DNA from: JAICMB01 sp963838885
GTDB taxonomy: Bacteria; Acidobacteriota; Terriglobia; Bryobacterales; Bryobacteraceae
Length of the DNA: 64,000 bases
Reading direction: 5' to 3'
NCBI GenBank assembly: GCA_963838885.1
Contig: CAWITB010000010.1
Location: forward strand, 15,294 to 79,293
Below are positions 1 to 8,520 of this stretch, piece after piece; positions within the stretch are counted from its first letter, which is position 1, and each line of letters starts with the position of its first letter. The position numbers were made by a program, and so were the translations under genes. The notes beneath the pieces are model-generated. The model was not told the DNA's origin, did no database searches, and saw only the letters and a list, made by a program, of their open reading frames with translations.

Positions 1-212
1 CAGCGCCAGCGCGCAAAGCGGGCATTGGGATGCTGCGGGTACATGAGGCGGGCGAAAATCCACTCGGCTTTCTGCTGGTAATCGGACGGGAGGGGGACGT
101 CATCGTAGGGTTCCATGCTGGGGTAAACACGGAAGGGCTGCTGGAACGCGTAGAGGGAAGTGAGGAGCACGGCAACGGCTCCAAGCCGCGGAAACATCTT
201 GCGGAGAGTCAT
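1..212 (-). CDS. DUF4159 protein, N-terminal part (runs off the window)
   Basis: The ATG lies at 212 on the minus strand and 70 codons are visible before the window edge. The product begins with a hydrophobic signal-like segment (residues about 8-22). It continues with a stretch containing QQKAEW.FARLMYP, which is nearly the same as the N-terminal part of the DUF4159 protein at 54659-55525, so the two are paralogues. DUF4159 proteins of Acidobacteriota are exported and of unknown role. The start follows a gap of about 50 bases after the end of the next gene. The family call rests on the paralogue, since the core domain is outside the window. Confidence 0.7.
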   Translation of the reverse strand, partial: MTLRKMFPRLGAVAVLLTSLYAFQQPFRVYPSMEPYDDVPLPSDYQQKAEWIFARLMYPQHPNARFARWR

Positions 213-264
213 GGCGCTCCTGTCGCGAGGATAGCATCGGGCGGCGCTGCGCGGCGGCTGCCGC

Positions 265-1498
265 TTAGTTCCAATACGTTTCGCCGGGCGCGAGATGGGC
301 CTTGGCGACGTCGGGATTTCGTTCAATGCCGTAGCCGGGTTTGTCTTCGATGACGAAGTAGCCGCGTTCCCAGAAAGGGCCTTCGCGGATGACGAGATCG
401 GGCCACCAGGGGACGTAGTTTGCCAGCTCGTGAATGCGTAAATCGCGCATGGACGCGGCGGCGTGGGTGGAAGCGATGGTTCCGACGGGGCTGCCGGGAT
501 TGTGGGCGGCTGTCCAGATGCCATACATGCCGGCGTAGTCCAATATGCGCTCGGCTTCGAGGAGACCGCCGGATTTGGGGATGTCGATGTGGACGCCATC
601 GCAGCCTTGCAGCTCGATCAGCTTGCGGAAACCCTGGACGCCATAGAGATTCTCTCCGGTGCAGATGGGCACCTTGACGGCGTGCGTGACGCGCGCCATG
701 AGCTCGGGGTTTTCGGGCGGCACGGGGTCCTCGAGCCACATCGGCTTACAGGTCGAGAGCGTTCGCGAGTTCGATGAAATCACGGTGCGTCGTAGTGCCA
801 GTGGAGGTCGATTGCGAAGTCGCCATCGGGGCCGAGCTCCTCGCGGACGACTTCCATGCCTTTCTCGATCGTGCGAATGTCCTTGTGCGTGGCCCGGTTC
901 GCGGTATTCGGGGTCGGCTTTGCGCGGGACGCCATCGCCCTGGAATTTGAAAGCCGTCCAGCCCCATTTTTCCGATTTCGCTTGCCGACTTTACCGCGCC
1001 AGGGAGGCGGGGTCGTTTGGCGTTGTTAACCACCTGCATGGTGCGGTAGAAGCGGACTTTGTCGCGGAAGCGGCCGCCGAGCAGATTGCAGGCGGGCATC
1101 TGGAGAATGCGTCCGCAAAGATCCCATAGCGCGATCTCGATGCCGCTGGCGGCGTTGACGGTAACTCCGCCGATGGCGCCCGCGCCGCCGCTCTGCATCA
1201 GCATTTTGGCGTACAGCTTGTCGACATTGAGGGGACCTCGCCGATCACGATGGGAGCCATTCTGTTGATGACGAGGTCTTTCACGCCCCTAGCCCCAATA
1301 GGCTTCGCCTATACCGTAGAGGCCGGAATCGGCCTCGATCTTGATGAGGTTGCAATCCCACGTGCGCGCACGATCATGCACTTCGGCTGTAAGGCTCGGG
1401 GAAAAGAAGGCGGTTGTGAGAGCAGCGCTGGCGCGGAGAAAATCGCGACGGGTCGTTCGTTGTACAGCATTGGGGTGCGAGCGGGAATGGCGGAGCAT
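265..1498 (-). pseudogene. Tat-exported mandelate racemase/muconate-lactonizing (enolase superfamily) enzyme, frameshifted
   Basis: Starting at the ATG at 1498, the product opens with a twin-arginine signal (TTRRDFLRASAALTTAFF). A capping-domain stretch follows (GGVTVNAASGIEIALWDLCG), then a barrel with MWLEDPVPPENPE, PICTGENL, DGVHIDIPKSGG and WTAAHNPGSPVG. The C-terminus is at 265. The full span corresponds to about 410 residues, normal for the superfamily. Reading shifts frame at about 1285, 1232, 940 and 780, so no single frame encodes it. Both sides of each break stay conserved, which argues for recent indels or sequencing errors rather than old decay. Such enzymes abstract the alpha-proton of sugar acids or related carboxylates; the substrate cannot be read here. 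It is not obviously linked to its neighbours. Confidence 0.75.
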
Positions 1499-1661
1499 TG
1501 TTTCGCGTGCCGCGGTATGAGCGGCCTCGGCGATAGGACGAAAGTGCAGAACGAATCCCGTGGGCGCGGGCGCGGCAAGTCGCGAGCAGTTGGAGGCTAG
1601 TCGCGCCGCGTGGTCTATACGTTGAATACGACCGAGGATTGCACCTTTGGCACAGGCACAG

Positions 1662-2177
1662 TTAGCGCGCCGTTGCGAAGAGGCGGATGCCGGCGATTCC
1701 GTGAGCGCCGGCGGCGATGCAGAGACGCGCATTCTCCTCGGTGATGCCGCCCAATGCGTAAATGGGTATTCGCACGGCGAGGACGGCTCCCCGCAGACGG
1801 TCGAGGCCGGCGGGCGGGCCTTTGCCGGGGGATTCGAAGACGGGTCCGAATACGGCGAAATCGGCGCCGTCGAGCTCCGCGGCCTGGAGTTCGTCCACGT
1901 TATGAGAGGAGTATCCGATGAGGAAGCCTGGCGGGACGATGCGGCGCGGGCTGGGCGAGCCGGCGGGCAGGTGAACGCCGGCGGCGCCGCAGGCCAGGGC
2001 GATGTCGGTGCGGGTATTCACGAGAATGCGAGCTCCGGGGACGGCGACGGCTTGTTCGACGAGACGCATGAGATCGCGGGCGCTCAGCTCTTTGGCGCGG
2101 ATCTGGATCATGGCGGCTCCAAGATCGGCGGCGCGGCGGACTACGTCGAGCGAATCGGTTATGCAATAAAGGTTCAC
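1662..2177 (-). CDS. thiE: Thiamine-phosphate synthase/TenI-like protein
   Basis: This 171-residue TIM-barrel protein carries family signatures in order: an N-terminal ITDS, IQIRAKELSARDL, an NTRTDIAL substrate loop, AGVHLP, FGPVFESPGKG (phosphate loop) and ALGGITEEN near the C-terminus. ThiE joins hydroxymethylpyrimidine pyrophosphate to thiazole phosphate to make thiamine phosphate; TenI paralogues isomerise thiazole tautomers instead. At 171 residues it is short (usual about 205-215). The GTG start at 2177 overlaps the stop of modC by 4 bases, so it is translationally coupled to the molybdate genes. That pairing is unusual for a thiamine gene. The exact activity, ThiE or TenI, is uncertain. 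Confidence 0.75.
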   Translation of the reverse strand: MNLYCITDSLDVVRRAADLGAAMIQIRAKELSARDLMRLVEQAVAVPGARILVNTRTDIALACGAAGVHLPAGSPSPRRIVPPGFLIGYSSHNVDELQAAELDGADFAVFGPVFESPGKGPPAGLDRLRGAVLAVRIPIYALGGITEENARLCIAAGAHGIAGIRLFATAR

Positions 2178-3244
2178 AGAACGCGCAGCGACTCGGGCGG
2201 AAATTCAACCACCCACTCGTTGCCGCGTTCCTGCTTATCGAATGCGGCGCGGGGCATTTCGACCGCGAGGTTGCGATCGAACTGCAGGCGCACGCCAGCG
2301 GCCTTTTCGACCACGGATTCGAGCGCCGCGGGAACCTGGTTTGGGGCCAGCTTGCCATTGCGCGGAAGCGCCAACAAGCGATCCGGGCGCACGCAGATCC
2401 ACACGCGGTCCCCGATCAGATGGCCGGGAATATAGCGTCCGGTGAGTTCGAATTGCTCGTAGCGCAAACGGCTGGAATTGCGGCCAGGGTCGAGGGCGCG
2501 GATCTCGGCCGGCAGCAAATTGTAGAGTCCCAGCAGGCGCGCCACATCGACATTGGCGGGTCCGTCGACGATTTCGCGCGGCGAGCCGTTCTGCACAATA
2601 CGGCCCTCGCGAACAACGATCATTTCATCCCCGAGCTGCAGCGCCTCGTCGAGGTCGTGCGTGACCAGCAGTATGGGGATGCCGTAACCGGCGCGGACTT
2701 GGCGTAGGAGGTCGTACAACTCGGCGCGGAGCGGCGCATCGAGGCCGCGGGCGGGCTCGTCCAGAAGCAGCGCGTGTGGCTCGGCGATCAGGGCGCGCGC
2801 GATGGAACAACGCTGTTTTTGTCCGCCGGAGACCTCGTGCGGACGGCGGCCGGCAGCGTCGGCGAGATGGAATTTTTCGAGCATCTCGTTGACGCGGCGG
2901 CGGCGCTCCAAGCCGGGCCGTCGTTCGAGCGCGAACTCCAGGTTGCGACGCAAGGTCATGTGCGGGAAAAGCGCGTAGTTCTGAAACACGTAGCCGCAGC
3001 GGCGCTGGCGCGGGGGAATATTCACGCCGGCGGCGGCATCGAAGAGGATGACGTCGTCGAGCATGATGCGGCCTTCGCCGGGGCGGACGAATCCGGCGAT
3101 GCAATCGAGCGTCAGAGTTTTTCCCGCGCCGCTCGATCCAAAGAGCACCGTGGTGGCGGGGCCGGCCTGGAAATCGACGTCGAGCGAGAAGCCGGTCGAA
3201 TCCGGTCCAGCGGGGAAACGTTTGCGGATCCGAGCCGTGATCAT
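2174..3244 (-). CDS. modC: Molybdate ABC transporter ATP-binding protein
   Basis: The 356-residue ATPase has a Walker A GSSGAGKT, the ABC signature VSGGQKQR, Walker B ALLLDEP with the following D loop, and the switch histidine in LLVTHDLDEA. A C-terminal extension of about 130 residues fits the MOP-like regulatory domain of ModC, although the domain itself is only weakly recognisable. The protein powers molybdate (or tungstate) uptake with ModB at the inner membrane. The ATG at 3244 overlaps the modB stop in an ATGA, and its own stop overlaps the next gene. A sulfate transporter ATPase is the main alternative; the single short permease favours molybdate. No modA is visible downstream or within the 4 kb upstream. 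Confidence 0.85.
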   Translation of the reverse strand: MITARIRKRFPAGPDSTGFSLDVDFQAGPATTVLFGSSGAGKTLTLDCIAGFVRPGEGRIMLDDVILFDAAAGVNIPPRQRRCGYVFQNYALFPHMTLRRNLEFALERRPGLERRRRVNEMLEKFHLADAAGRRPHEVSGGQKQRCSIARALIAEPHALLLDEPARGLDAPLRAELYDLLRQVRAGYGIPILLVTHDLDEALQLGDEMIVVREGRIVQNGSPREIVDGPANVDVARLLGLYNLLPAEIRALDPGRNSSRLRYEQFELTGRYIPGHLIGDRVWICVRPDRLLALPRNGKLAPNQVPAALESVVEKAAGVRLQFDRNLAVEMPRAAFDKQERGNEWVVEFPPESLRVL

Positions 3245-3924
3245 ACAGGGGTCTGACGCGGGCCGAAGGGATTGGTGGCGAAGCGGTTCGCGAGACTGAG
3301 AATAACGAGTGCGACGGCGGAGATGACCAGCACCAGCGTACGGGCCGCGGCGCCGTTGCCGGATTCGACGGCGTCGTAGATCGCAAGAGCTATGGTTTGG
3401 GTGCGGTGCGGGATATTGCCCGCGATCATGAGCGTGATGCCGAAATCGCCGAGCGCGCGGGCGAACGCAAGCGCGGAGGCGGCCAGAATGGAGCGCCGAG
3501 TCAACGGCAGCGTGACGCGCCAAAACAGGCGCAGCTCGGAGGCGCCGAGATTGCGGGCGGCGCGCTCGAAGGAGTGATCGACGCTTTCAAATGCCGCGCG
3601 CGCGGACTTGATCAGCAGCGGCGTCGCGTGGAACAGGGCGGCGACGACGGCTGCCTGCCACGTGAACACGAGGGGCGCGCCCGTAGTCCATTCGTATACC
3701 TTTCCCAAGGGGCTGGCGCGGCCGAGCGCGACCAGGAGATAGTAGCCGAGAACGGTCGGCGGGAGGACGAGCGGCAGGGTGACGGCGGCGTCCAGGATTT
3801 CTTTGCCGCGAAAGACGTGGTTGGCGAGGAGCCAGGCGATCCACAGGCCGATCACAACCGCCAACACGGTCGAGATGGCGGCGACGCGCAGGCTGAGCCA
3901 CAGCGGGAACCAATCGACCGGCAT
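3241..3924 (-). CDS. modB: Molybdate ABC transporter permease
   Basis: This 227-residue protein has five or so hydrophobic segments. The cytoplasmic EAA loop (ERAARNLGASELRLFWRVTLPL, residues about 119-140) contacts ModC. TLPLVLPPTVLGYYLL near residues 50-65 is characteristic of ModB. Length matches the family (about 225). It is the first gene of the modB-modC-thiE unit, with an ATGA overlap to modC. It is transcribed divergently from the iron-exporter gene at 3994, leaving 69 bases for both promoters; no clear ModE-type palindrome was recognised there. The periplasmic binding protein must be elsewhere. Confidence 0.87.
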   Translation of the reverse strand: MPVDWFPLWLSLRVAAISTVLAVVIGLWIAWLLANHVFRGKEILDAAVTLPLVLPPTVLGYYLLVALGRASPLGKVYEWTTGAPLVFTWQAAVVAALFHATPLLIKSARAAFESVDHSFERAARNLGASELRLFWRVTLPLTRRSILAASALAFARALGDFGITLMIAGNIPHRTQTIALAIYDAVESGNGAAARTLVLVISAVALVILSLANRFATNPFGPRQTPV

Positions 3925-3993
3925 GGGGAAACTCGATTCTATCAGGCGGACGCGGGGGCAACCGGCGCCGCCCTGCTACCTTGAAAAACGGAT

Positions 3994-4950
3994 ATGCGGA
4001 ATTTCGACAGTCTCTCGGAGCGGGAGATTCTTGCCCTCGCTATTTCGCTCGAGGAAGAGGACGAGCGGGTTTACGCCGATTACGCCGATGGGTTGCGGCA
4101 GGATTTTCCCTCTTCCGCTTCCGTATTTGAGGGCATGCGCGAGGAGGAGTCCACGCATCGCCGTCGTCTGATCGAGCTTTTTCAGGAAAAATTCGGTCCG
4201 CACATTCCGCTCATCCGGCGCCAGGATGTGAAAGGCTTCGTCACGCGCCGCCCCGTCTGGCAGGTGCGGCCGCTGGGCCTCGAAACGGTGCGCAATCAGG
4301 CCAGCGCCATGGAAGTGGAGAGCAGACGTTTTTACGAGCGGGCGGCTGCGCGCGCACAGGATGCCGGGGTGCGGCAATTGCTGGACGATTTGGCGCAGGA
4401 GGAGCGCTATCACGAGGAGCGCGCGGGCGCGCTTGAACGCGAGAAGCTGCACGGAAACGTCAAGCGCGAGGAGGAGGAAGCCAGACGGCGCTTGTTCGTG
4501 CTTCAGATCGTGCAGCCGGGATTGGCCGGGTTGATGGACGGGTCCGTGTCAACACTGGCGCCGGTGTTCGCCGCCGCTCTGGCCACGCACAAGAGTTGGG
4601 ACGCGTTTGTCGTCGGGTTGGCCGCTTCGCTCGGCGCGGGCATCAGCATGGGGTTTGCCGAGGCTCTATCGGACGATGGCAGCCTCACGGGTCGAGGGCA
4701 TCCCTGGGTGCGTGGATTTATTTGTGGGGCGATGACGGCGCTGGGGGGCGTCGGCCACACGATTCCGTTTCTGATCCCCGATTTTCAGATCGCCATGATC
4801 GCGGCCGTGCTCGTCGTGATTGTAGAGTTGGGGGTCATAACGTGGATACGGCATCGTTATATGGAGACGCCCTCGCTGTCGGCGGCGCTGCAGGTCGGTC
4901 TGGGCGGGGCGCTGGTGTTTATCACGGGCGTCTTGATCGGCAGTTCGTAG
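3994..4950 (+). CDS. mbfA: Membrane-bound ferritin-like iron exporter (MbfA type)
   Basis: The 318-residue protein joins an N-terminal ferritin-like (erythrin) four-helix domain (residues 1-150) to a C-terminal CCC1/VIT1-type membrane domain (residues 165-318). Iron-ligand glutamates and histidines are visible in EEDERVYADYA, EESTHRRRL, EVESRRFYERAA and QEERYHEERA. The membrane part begins with QPGLAGLMDGSVSTLAPVFAAAL and has about five membrane spans. Known MbfA proteins of rhizobia and Agrobacterium export Fe2+ and protect against peroxide under iron excess. It stands alone, divergent from modB. Domain order and length match the family well; regulation by Irr or Fur is not evident. Confidence 0.88.
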   Translation: MRNFDSLSEREILALAISLEEEDERVYADYADGLRQDFPSSASVFEGMREEESTHRRRLIELFQEKFGPHIPLIRRQDVKGFVTRRPVWQVRPLGLETVRNQASAMEVESRRFYERAAARAQDAGVRQLLDDLAQEERYHEERAGALEREKLHGNVKREEEEARRRLFVLQIVQPGLAGLMDGSVSTLAPVFAAALATHKSWDAFVVGLAASLGAGISMGFAEALSDDGSLTGRGHPWVRGFICGAMTALGGVGHTIPFLIPDFQIAMIAAVLVVIVELGVITWIRHRYMETPSLSAALQVGLGGALVFITGVLIGSS

Positions 4951-5641
4951 GGGCGGCGCTACGGCTCCGGCTCGATGCCCACCCGGCCCGACGAATCAGC
5001 GGTTCCTGTGTGGCATTGTCGTACACAAGGGCACCCCTATCGAGATGTCATAGGTCTGAGTTTCGCCAGGCTTTAGCTCGACCTGTCTTAACTCGTGAAC
5101 GCAAGACTGCGGCATATCCGCGCCCGCGCGGCAGACGCCTGTGCGTCGCCCCGGCCTGTTGATTGAGGGTACCGGTCCCGCTGGCAAAAGCGGATTATAG
5201 AAAGCATGGCAGAATTCTTTACGCACAATGCGACAGCACTCCTCGCGTTTGTAGGTGCTCTGGTTGGCTCCCTTGCCTCGGGAGGCCTCTCGTTTGTGAA
5301 CGCATGGGTTATGCGAAATCGGGACTTAAATCTCAAATTTTGGGAGAGATTCCTGGATCGGAGAATAACTGCACACGACAGCGAGTTGGGCCTTGCTCTC
5401 AGAATGCGACGGATGGTTTCATTAGGAATGGTCAACTCAAGCGGCGAAGTTGCGCGTGCACCTGAAGTGATGATGTCCAGAGAAGCGTTCGACAACTGGC
5501 TAACTGAGTTCGCGGAAAAAACTAACCGACCTGCCCCCTCGAGCTGTACCAATCATAACTGAAGTATCCGAGTCCTAAACCCCAAGTTATGGCACCCGTT
5601 CGGTGCCGACCAACGGGAGGCGGATCGAAATTGCAAGCTTG

Positions 5642-6634
5642 CTAAGCAAAGCCTGCCATTCGCTCTTCTCCGTTATTTCCCCCGGCGTCGCGGACAGGAC
5701 CCGTCAAGGCCTCGCGAAGCGAGCCGAAGGGAAGCCTTGACGGTTGGCCGCGATGCTGTAAAATTTGTTGCACAGCGAATGGCAGGCTTGCAAAACCCGA
5801 TTTTGATATGCCGCCAGTACGCACAATCGCCGCTGCTTCCGAGGGCGTCAGGTACGCGAGCGCGCTGTGTGGGCGCTCCTCGTTGTAGTCTTTTCGCCAC
5901 ACCGCGATCTTACATCGCGCATCATGCAAGCTGGTGAACCAGTTTGCGTTCAAGCATTCATCGCGAAAGCGCCCATTGAAGCTCTCGATATGACCGTTTT
6001 GGCTAGGCTTGCCTGGTTGGATATGCCACAGCCGCACTTGGTTCTGCTCGCACCAGGCGCTTACTATTTGGCTCACGAATTCCGGCCCGTTATCCACTCG
6101 TATCTCCTCCGGCCTGCCGCGTTCCTGGCTCAGGCGCTCCAGCACACGTTTCACCCGCCCACCGGCCAGACTCGTGTCCACCTCAATCGCCAGACATTCC
6201 CGCGTGTATACATCTTCGATGGTCAAGCAGCGCAGCGTGCGCCCATCCGCTAGGCTATCTTGCACGAAATCCATCGCCCAGCGCTGATCGGCGTGCGTTA
6301 CCTCCGGCAACTCCACCGCCGGGCGCTTTAACGCTTTGCGCCGCTTGCGCGGAACCTGCAGGCGCTCTTCACGGCATATACGATGCACTCTCTTGTGGTT
6401 CACTCGCATCCCTTCCCGCTGCAACAATGCCGTCAGGCGCCGATATCCAAATCGCTGCCGCGCTCTCGACAGCTCGCATATCCGCTGCCGGATTCCATCA
6501 TCCGGCCTCGCCCGCGCTGTGTAGCGGCATGTCGACCGCGCTACTCCTAAGAGCCTGCAGGCACGGCGTTCACTCGTTTTCTGTACCTGTCTCATATACC
6601 CTACCGCCGCCCTCTGGGCCACAGGCTCTACCAT
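5642..6634 (-). CDS. IS3-family transposase OrfB (DDE integrase core)
   Basis: The 330-residue product has the HTH_21-like segment (RFGYRRLTALLQREGMRVNHKRVHR). The rve catalytic core follows, with its acidic triad in WAMDFVQD, VDNGPEF and HIESFNGRFRDECLN. It catalyses strand transfer of the element as an OrfAB fusion made by -1 frameshifting on the A7 run at the start of this frame. The C-terminus carries about 55 residues beyond the usual end near PHSALAYLTPSEA. These are encoded by the inverted-repeat region at 5649-5789 and look like a later addition. Confidence 0.9.
   Translation of the reverse strand: MVEPVAQRAAVGYMRQVQKTSERRACRLLGVARSTCRYTARARPDDGIRQRICELSRARQRFGYRRLTALLQREGMRVNHKRVHRICREERLQVPRKRRKALKRPAVELPEVTHADQRWAMDFVQDSLADGRTLRCLTIEDVYTRECLAIEVDTSLAGGRVKRVLERLSQERGRPEEIRVDNGPEFVSQIVSAWCEQNQVRLWHIQPGKPSQNGHIESFNGRFRDECLNANWFTSLHDARCKIAVWRKDYNEERPHSALAYLTPSEAAAIVRTGGISKSGFASLPFAVQQILQHRGQPSRLPFGSLREALTGPVRDAGGNNGEERMAGFA
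5649..5789. repeat. Nested inverted repeat inside the left end of the IS
   Basis: A perfect 16-bp inverted repeat (AAGCCTGCCATTCGCT at 5649-5664 and its complement at 5774-5789) encloses a second perfect 10-bp inverted repeat (CCGTCAAGGC at 5701-5710 with 5734-5743). A 5-bp stem, CTCGC/GCGAG (5711-5723), sits in the inner loop. The region encodes the atypical tail of OrfB. It may be a small hairpin element inserted into the IS or a recombination or regulatory structure. Confidence 0.6.
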
Positions 6635-6893
6635 TTTTTTGATACGACGTCCCGCAACATGACCAGGTCCAGCGCCTGGTCCGCCACGATGCGCTTCAGC
6701 TTGCGGTTCTCTTCTTCCAGTTGCTTCAGCCGCTGCGCCTCGCTCACCTAAAAAAAACGTACTTCGCTTTCCAGGCGTAGTACGTCCCGGCGCTGATGCC
6801 GTGCTGCCGGCACAACTCCTTGGTCTTAATCCCTGCCTCGCCCTGTTTCAGAATCGAGACAATTTGTTCTTCCGAAAACCGTCCCTTCTTCAC
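6628..6893 (-). pseudogene. IS3-family transposase OrfA (HTH), interrupted at a T8 run
   Basis: From a GTG at 6893 the frame reads KKGRFSEEQIVSILKQGE and continues through CRQHGISAGTYYAWKAKY, the standard Tnp_1 helix-turn-helix. It then meets a run of eight T (coding strand, about 6750-6757) where family members have a short GGM-like segment, and stops. In another frame the protein resumes as VSEAQRLKQLEEENRKLKR, the leucine-zipper region, and ends VVSKKW. The run therefore replaces about nine expected bases with eight T and breaks the frame. Either this copy is dead or the local sequence is wrong. Confidence 0.75.
6634..6640 (-). promoter_or_regulatory. A7 slippery site for -1 ribosomal frameshift (OrfA to OrfAB)
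   Basis: The coding strand has A AAA AAA just before the OrfA stop. OrfB lies in the -1 frame and its own ATG uses the last A of the run. This is the standard IS3 arrangement for making the OrfAB transposase. A stimulatory hairpin was not sought in detail. Confidence 0.65.
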
Positions 6894-7439
6894 CGTTGTC
6901 CCCCTTTCCGCGGCTTCCTCCGCCGCCGGGAAACTCCAGCTTAGATTGGCTCATTTTTAAGGGACAAGGTCATAACTGCAACAACATGGCTTTCGACGCC
7001 AGTCAAAAGAGAGCTCAATTTTGTCCAAGACTATTTCGTAACGGTTCACGTTAACATGTCTGATGTTCCTTCTGACCACTTCGCAACGGTCGGTTCGTTC
7101 GTCCGACAAGACTTCATAGACCTATCAAGCAAGCTGGAGAACACGGCATTTGAGTTCTTTAAAACGGAAGCGCGAGCCCTTCGTCTAAGCGATCTTACGG
7201 AGCACCAAAAATATCCACTTCAGGAAACGAAGGCTCGGCTTCAAAGCACAGTGTTTCTCAGTCGATGGGCAGAGATTCAGGCTATTCTGGCCAGCCGCCA
7301 AGCATAGGTGCACTCTGCGTAAATCCCGCAGCGTCATTTGGAAGAAGTTTGCGAAATGGCCTCCCGTCCAGGGCTCGTGGGATTAGGCAAGTGCGTATGC
7401 TCGGACCGGAAACCGCCAATTCCGTTATCGAGAGGCAAC

Positions 7440-8504
7440 TCACAAGTTCCCGCCCGCGCACACGCGCGTCAGGCAGCGGAGCGTCTCGCGCGCCGTCCGC
7501 TCCCAGGTAAACCGGGCGGCGTGCTCGCGAGCTTGGGACGTTAGCGCGGGAGCGGTAGTCACGCGCTCGATTGCGCTCCGCAGTTCTTCATCGCTCGCGG
7601 GATCGAAAAACATGGCCGCGCCGCCGGCGATTTCGCGCAATGGCGGGATATCGGAGCAGGCCACGGGGACGCCGGCGGCCAGGGCTTCGAGGACCGGCAT
7701 TCCGAAGCCTTCGAATGTCGAAGGATAGACGAACGCTCGGGCGCAACGGAACAGATCGTAAAGCTCCGACCGGGGTATCCAGCCGGTGAACCGCACGCGT
7801 CCGTTCGCGGCGCTCTCGATCCGTTTTGCCGCAAAGCCGCGCAGCCCCACGACGACCAACTCCGGCGCATCCGGCATCGCGGCATGAACGCGCAGCAGCC
7901 GCTCCAGGTTCTTGTGCGGATGCAGCGTCGAAACGCAAAGTAGATAATCGCGAGGGTCGCGCCGCGCTGCGATGTCGAAAAACTCCGCTTCAACGCCATG
8001 GTGAATTACCATCGCATCCACACCGTAGAAATGTTTCAGATCATCGCGCGTCGCGTTTGAAACGGCAATCAATGCCTGCGAGCGCCGCGCCGAGCTCGAC
8101 AGCAGCAGGTTCCAGAAGGGCAGTTCGAACCAGCGGAAATGCTCCGGATGGCGTTTATGTTGCAAATCGTGAAACACGGTGACGCTCGGGCAAGGACACC
8201 ACGCCGGACCTGTGAATCCCGGGTTCAGGAGCACATCGATGCGGTCGCGGCGCAGTGCGCTGGGCAGGGCGAACTGCTCGAAGAGGATGCGTCCTGGCCG
8301 GAAGGATGCTCGCACGCGCTGCGGCGCGGACTTGAAATTAGCGGCCATTGGCGCGAGGCCGGCGCCGGTCTCGGAGTTCGTAAATACCACGTATTCGTTT
8401 TCGGCATCGACGCGGGCAAGCGCGGCAAGCAGGTTACGCAGATAAATTTCAGTGCCGCCGACGCCGCCCGGAATCAGATAAAGCGCATTTACGCCGATGC
8501 GCAT
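7440..8504 (-). CDS. Glycosyltransferase family 4 (copy 1)
   Basis: The 354-residue GT-B enzyme opens with MRIGVNALYLIPGGVGGTEIYLRNL, the donor-side glycine-rich loop of GT4 enzymes. Its nucleotide-sugar motif is FEGFGMPVLEALAAGVPVACSD with the E-x7-E pair. It transfers a sugar from an activated donor to a glycan or lipid-linked acceptor at the cytoplasmic membrane; the sugar cannot be predicted. It is the last gene of a four-gene operon running from 12003 down. The final codons differ from copy 2 because of a one-base indel near 7473, so the true C-terminus is uncertain by about 10-35 residues. Confidence 0.85.
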   Translation of the reverse strand: MRIGVNALYLIPGGVGGTEIYLRNLLAALARVDAENEYVVFTNSETGAGLAPMAANFKSAPQRVRASFRPGRILFEQFALPSALRRDRIDVLLNPGFTGPAWCPCPSVTVFHDLQHKRHPEHFRWFELPFWNLLLSSSARRSQALIAVSNATRDDLKHFYGVDAMVIHHGVEAEFFDIAARRDPRDYLLCVSTLHPHKNLERLLRVHAAMPDAPELVVVGLRGFAAKRIESAANGRVRFTGWIPRSELYDLFRCARAFVYPSTFEGFGMPVLEALAAGVPVACSDIPPLREIAGGAAMFFDPASDEELRSAIERVTTAPALTSQAREHAARFTWERTARETLRCLTRVCAGGNL

Positions 8505-8520
8505 CTTTGCAAGCCCGCGC

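Larger units (their letters stand above)
5527..6972 (-). mobile_element. IS3-family insertion sequence, 1446 bp
   Basis: The element is bounded by imperfect terminal inverted repeats: CGACCTGCCCCCT at the left end and TGACCTTGTCCCTT reading inward from the right. It is flanked by a 4-bp direct target repeat, TAAC (5523-5526 and 6973-6976). It carries overlapping orfA and orfB on the minus strand with an A7 frameshift site between them, the usual IS3 plan. The target is a small membrane-protein gene whose two parts flank it. OrfA is interrupted near a T8 run, so the copy may be unable to move by itself. There is an extra 140-bp inverted-repeat region near the left end. Confidence 0.88.
5206..7307 (+). 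pseudogene. Small membrane-anchored protein of unknown function, split by an IS3-family element
   Basis: The 5' part (5206-5526) encodes an N-terminal membrane segment (ALLAFVGALVGSLASGGLSF) followed by a charged helical region. The 3' part (6973-7307) encodes a further 110 residues ending SRWAEIQAILASRQA and a stop. The two parts join across the insertion element once one copy of the TAAC target repeat is removed and one A is dropped from the A6 run at 5516-5521. The rejoined product is about 215 residues. No known domain was recognised. Its last 90 codons recur at 16398-16667, because the 9.3-kb duplicated block begins inside this gene. The gene is inactivated unless the IS excises. Confidence 0.7.

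Noticed and set aside
4996..5226. Minus-strand frame containing ELRQVELKPGETQTYDISI
   Set aside because: The C-terminal part looks protein-like, but no start, length or family supports a gene. It may be a small relic between mbfA and the IS-split gene.
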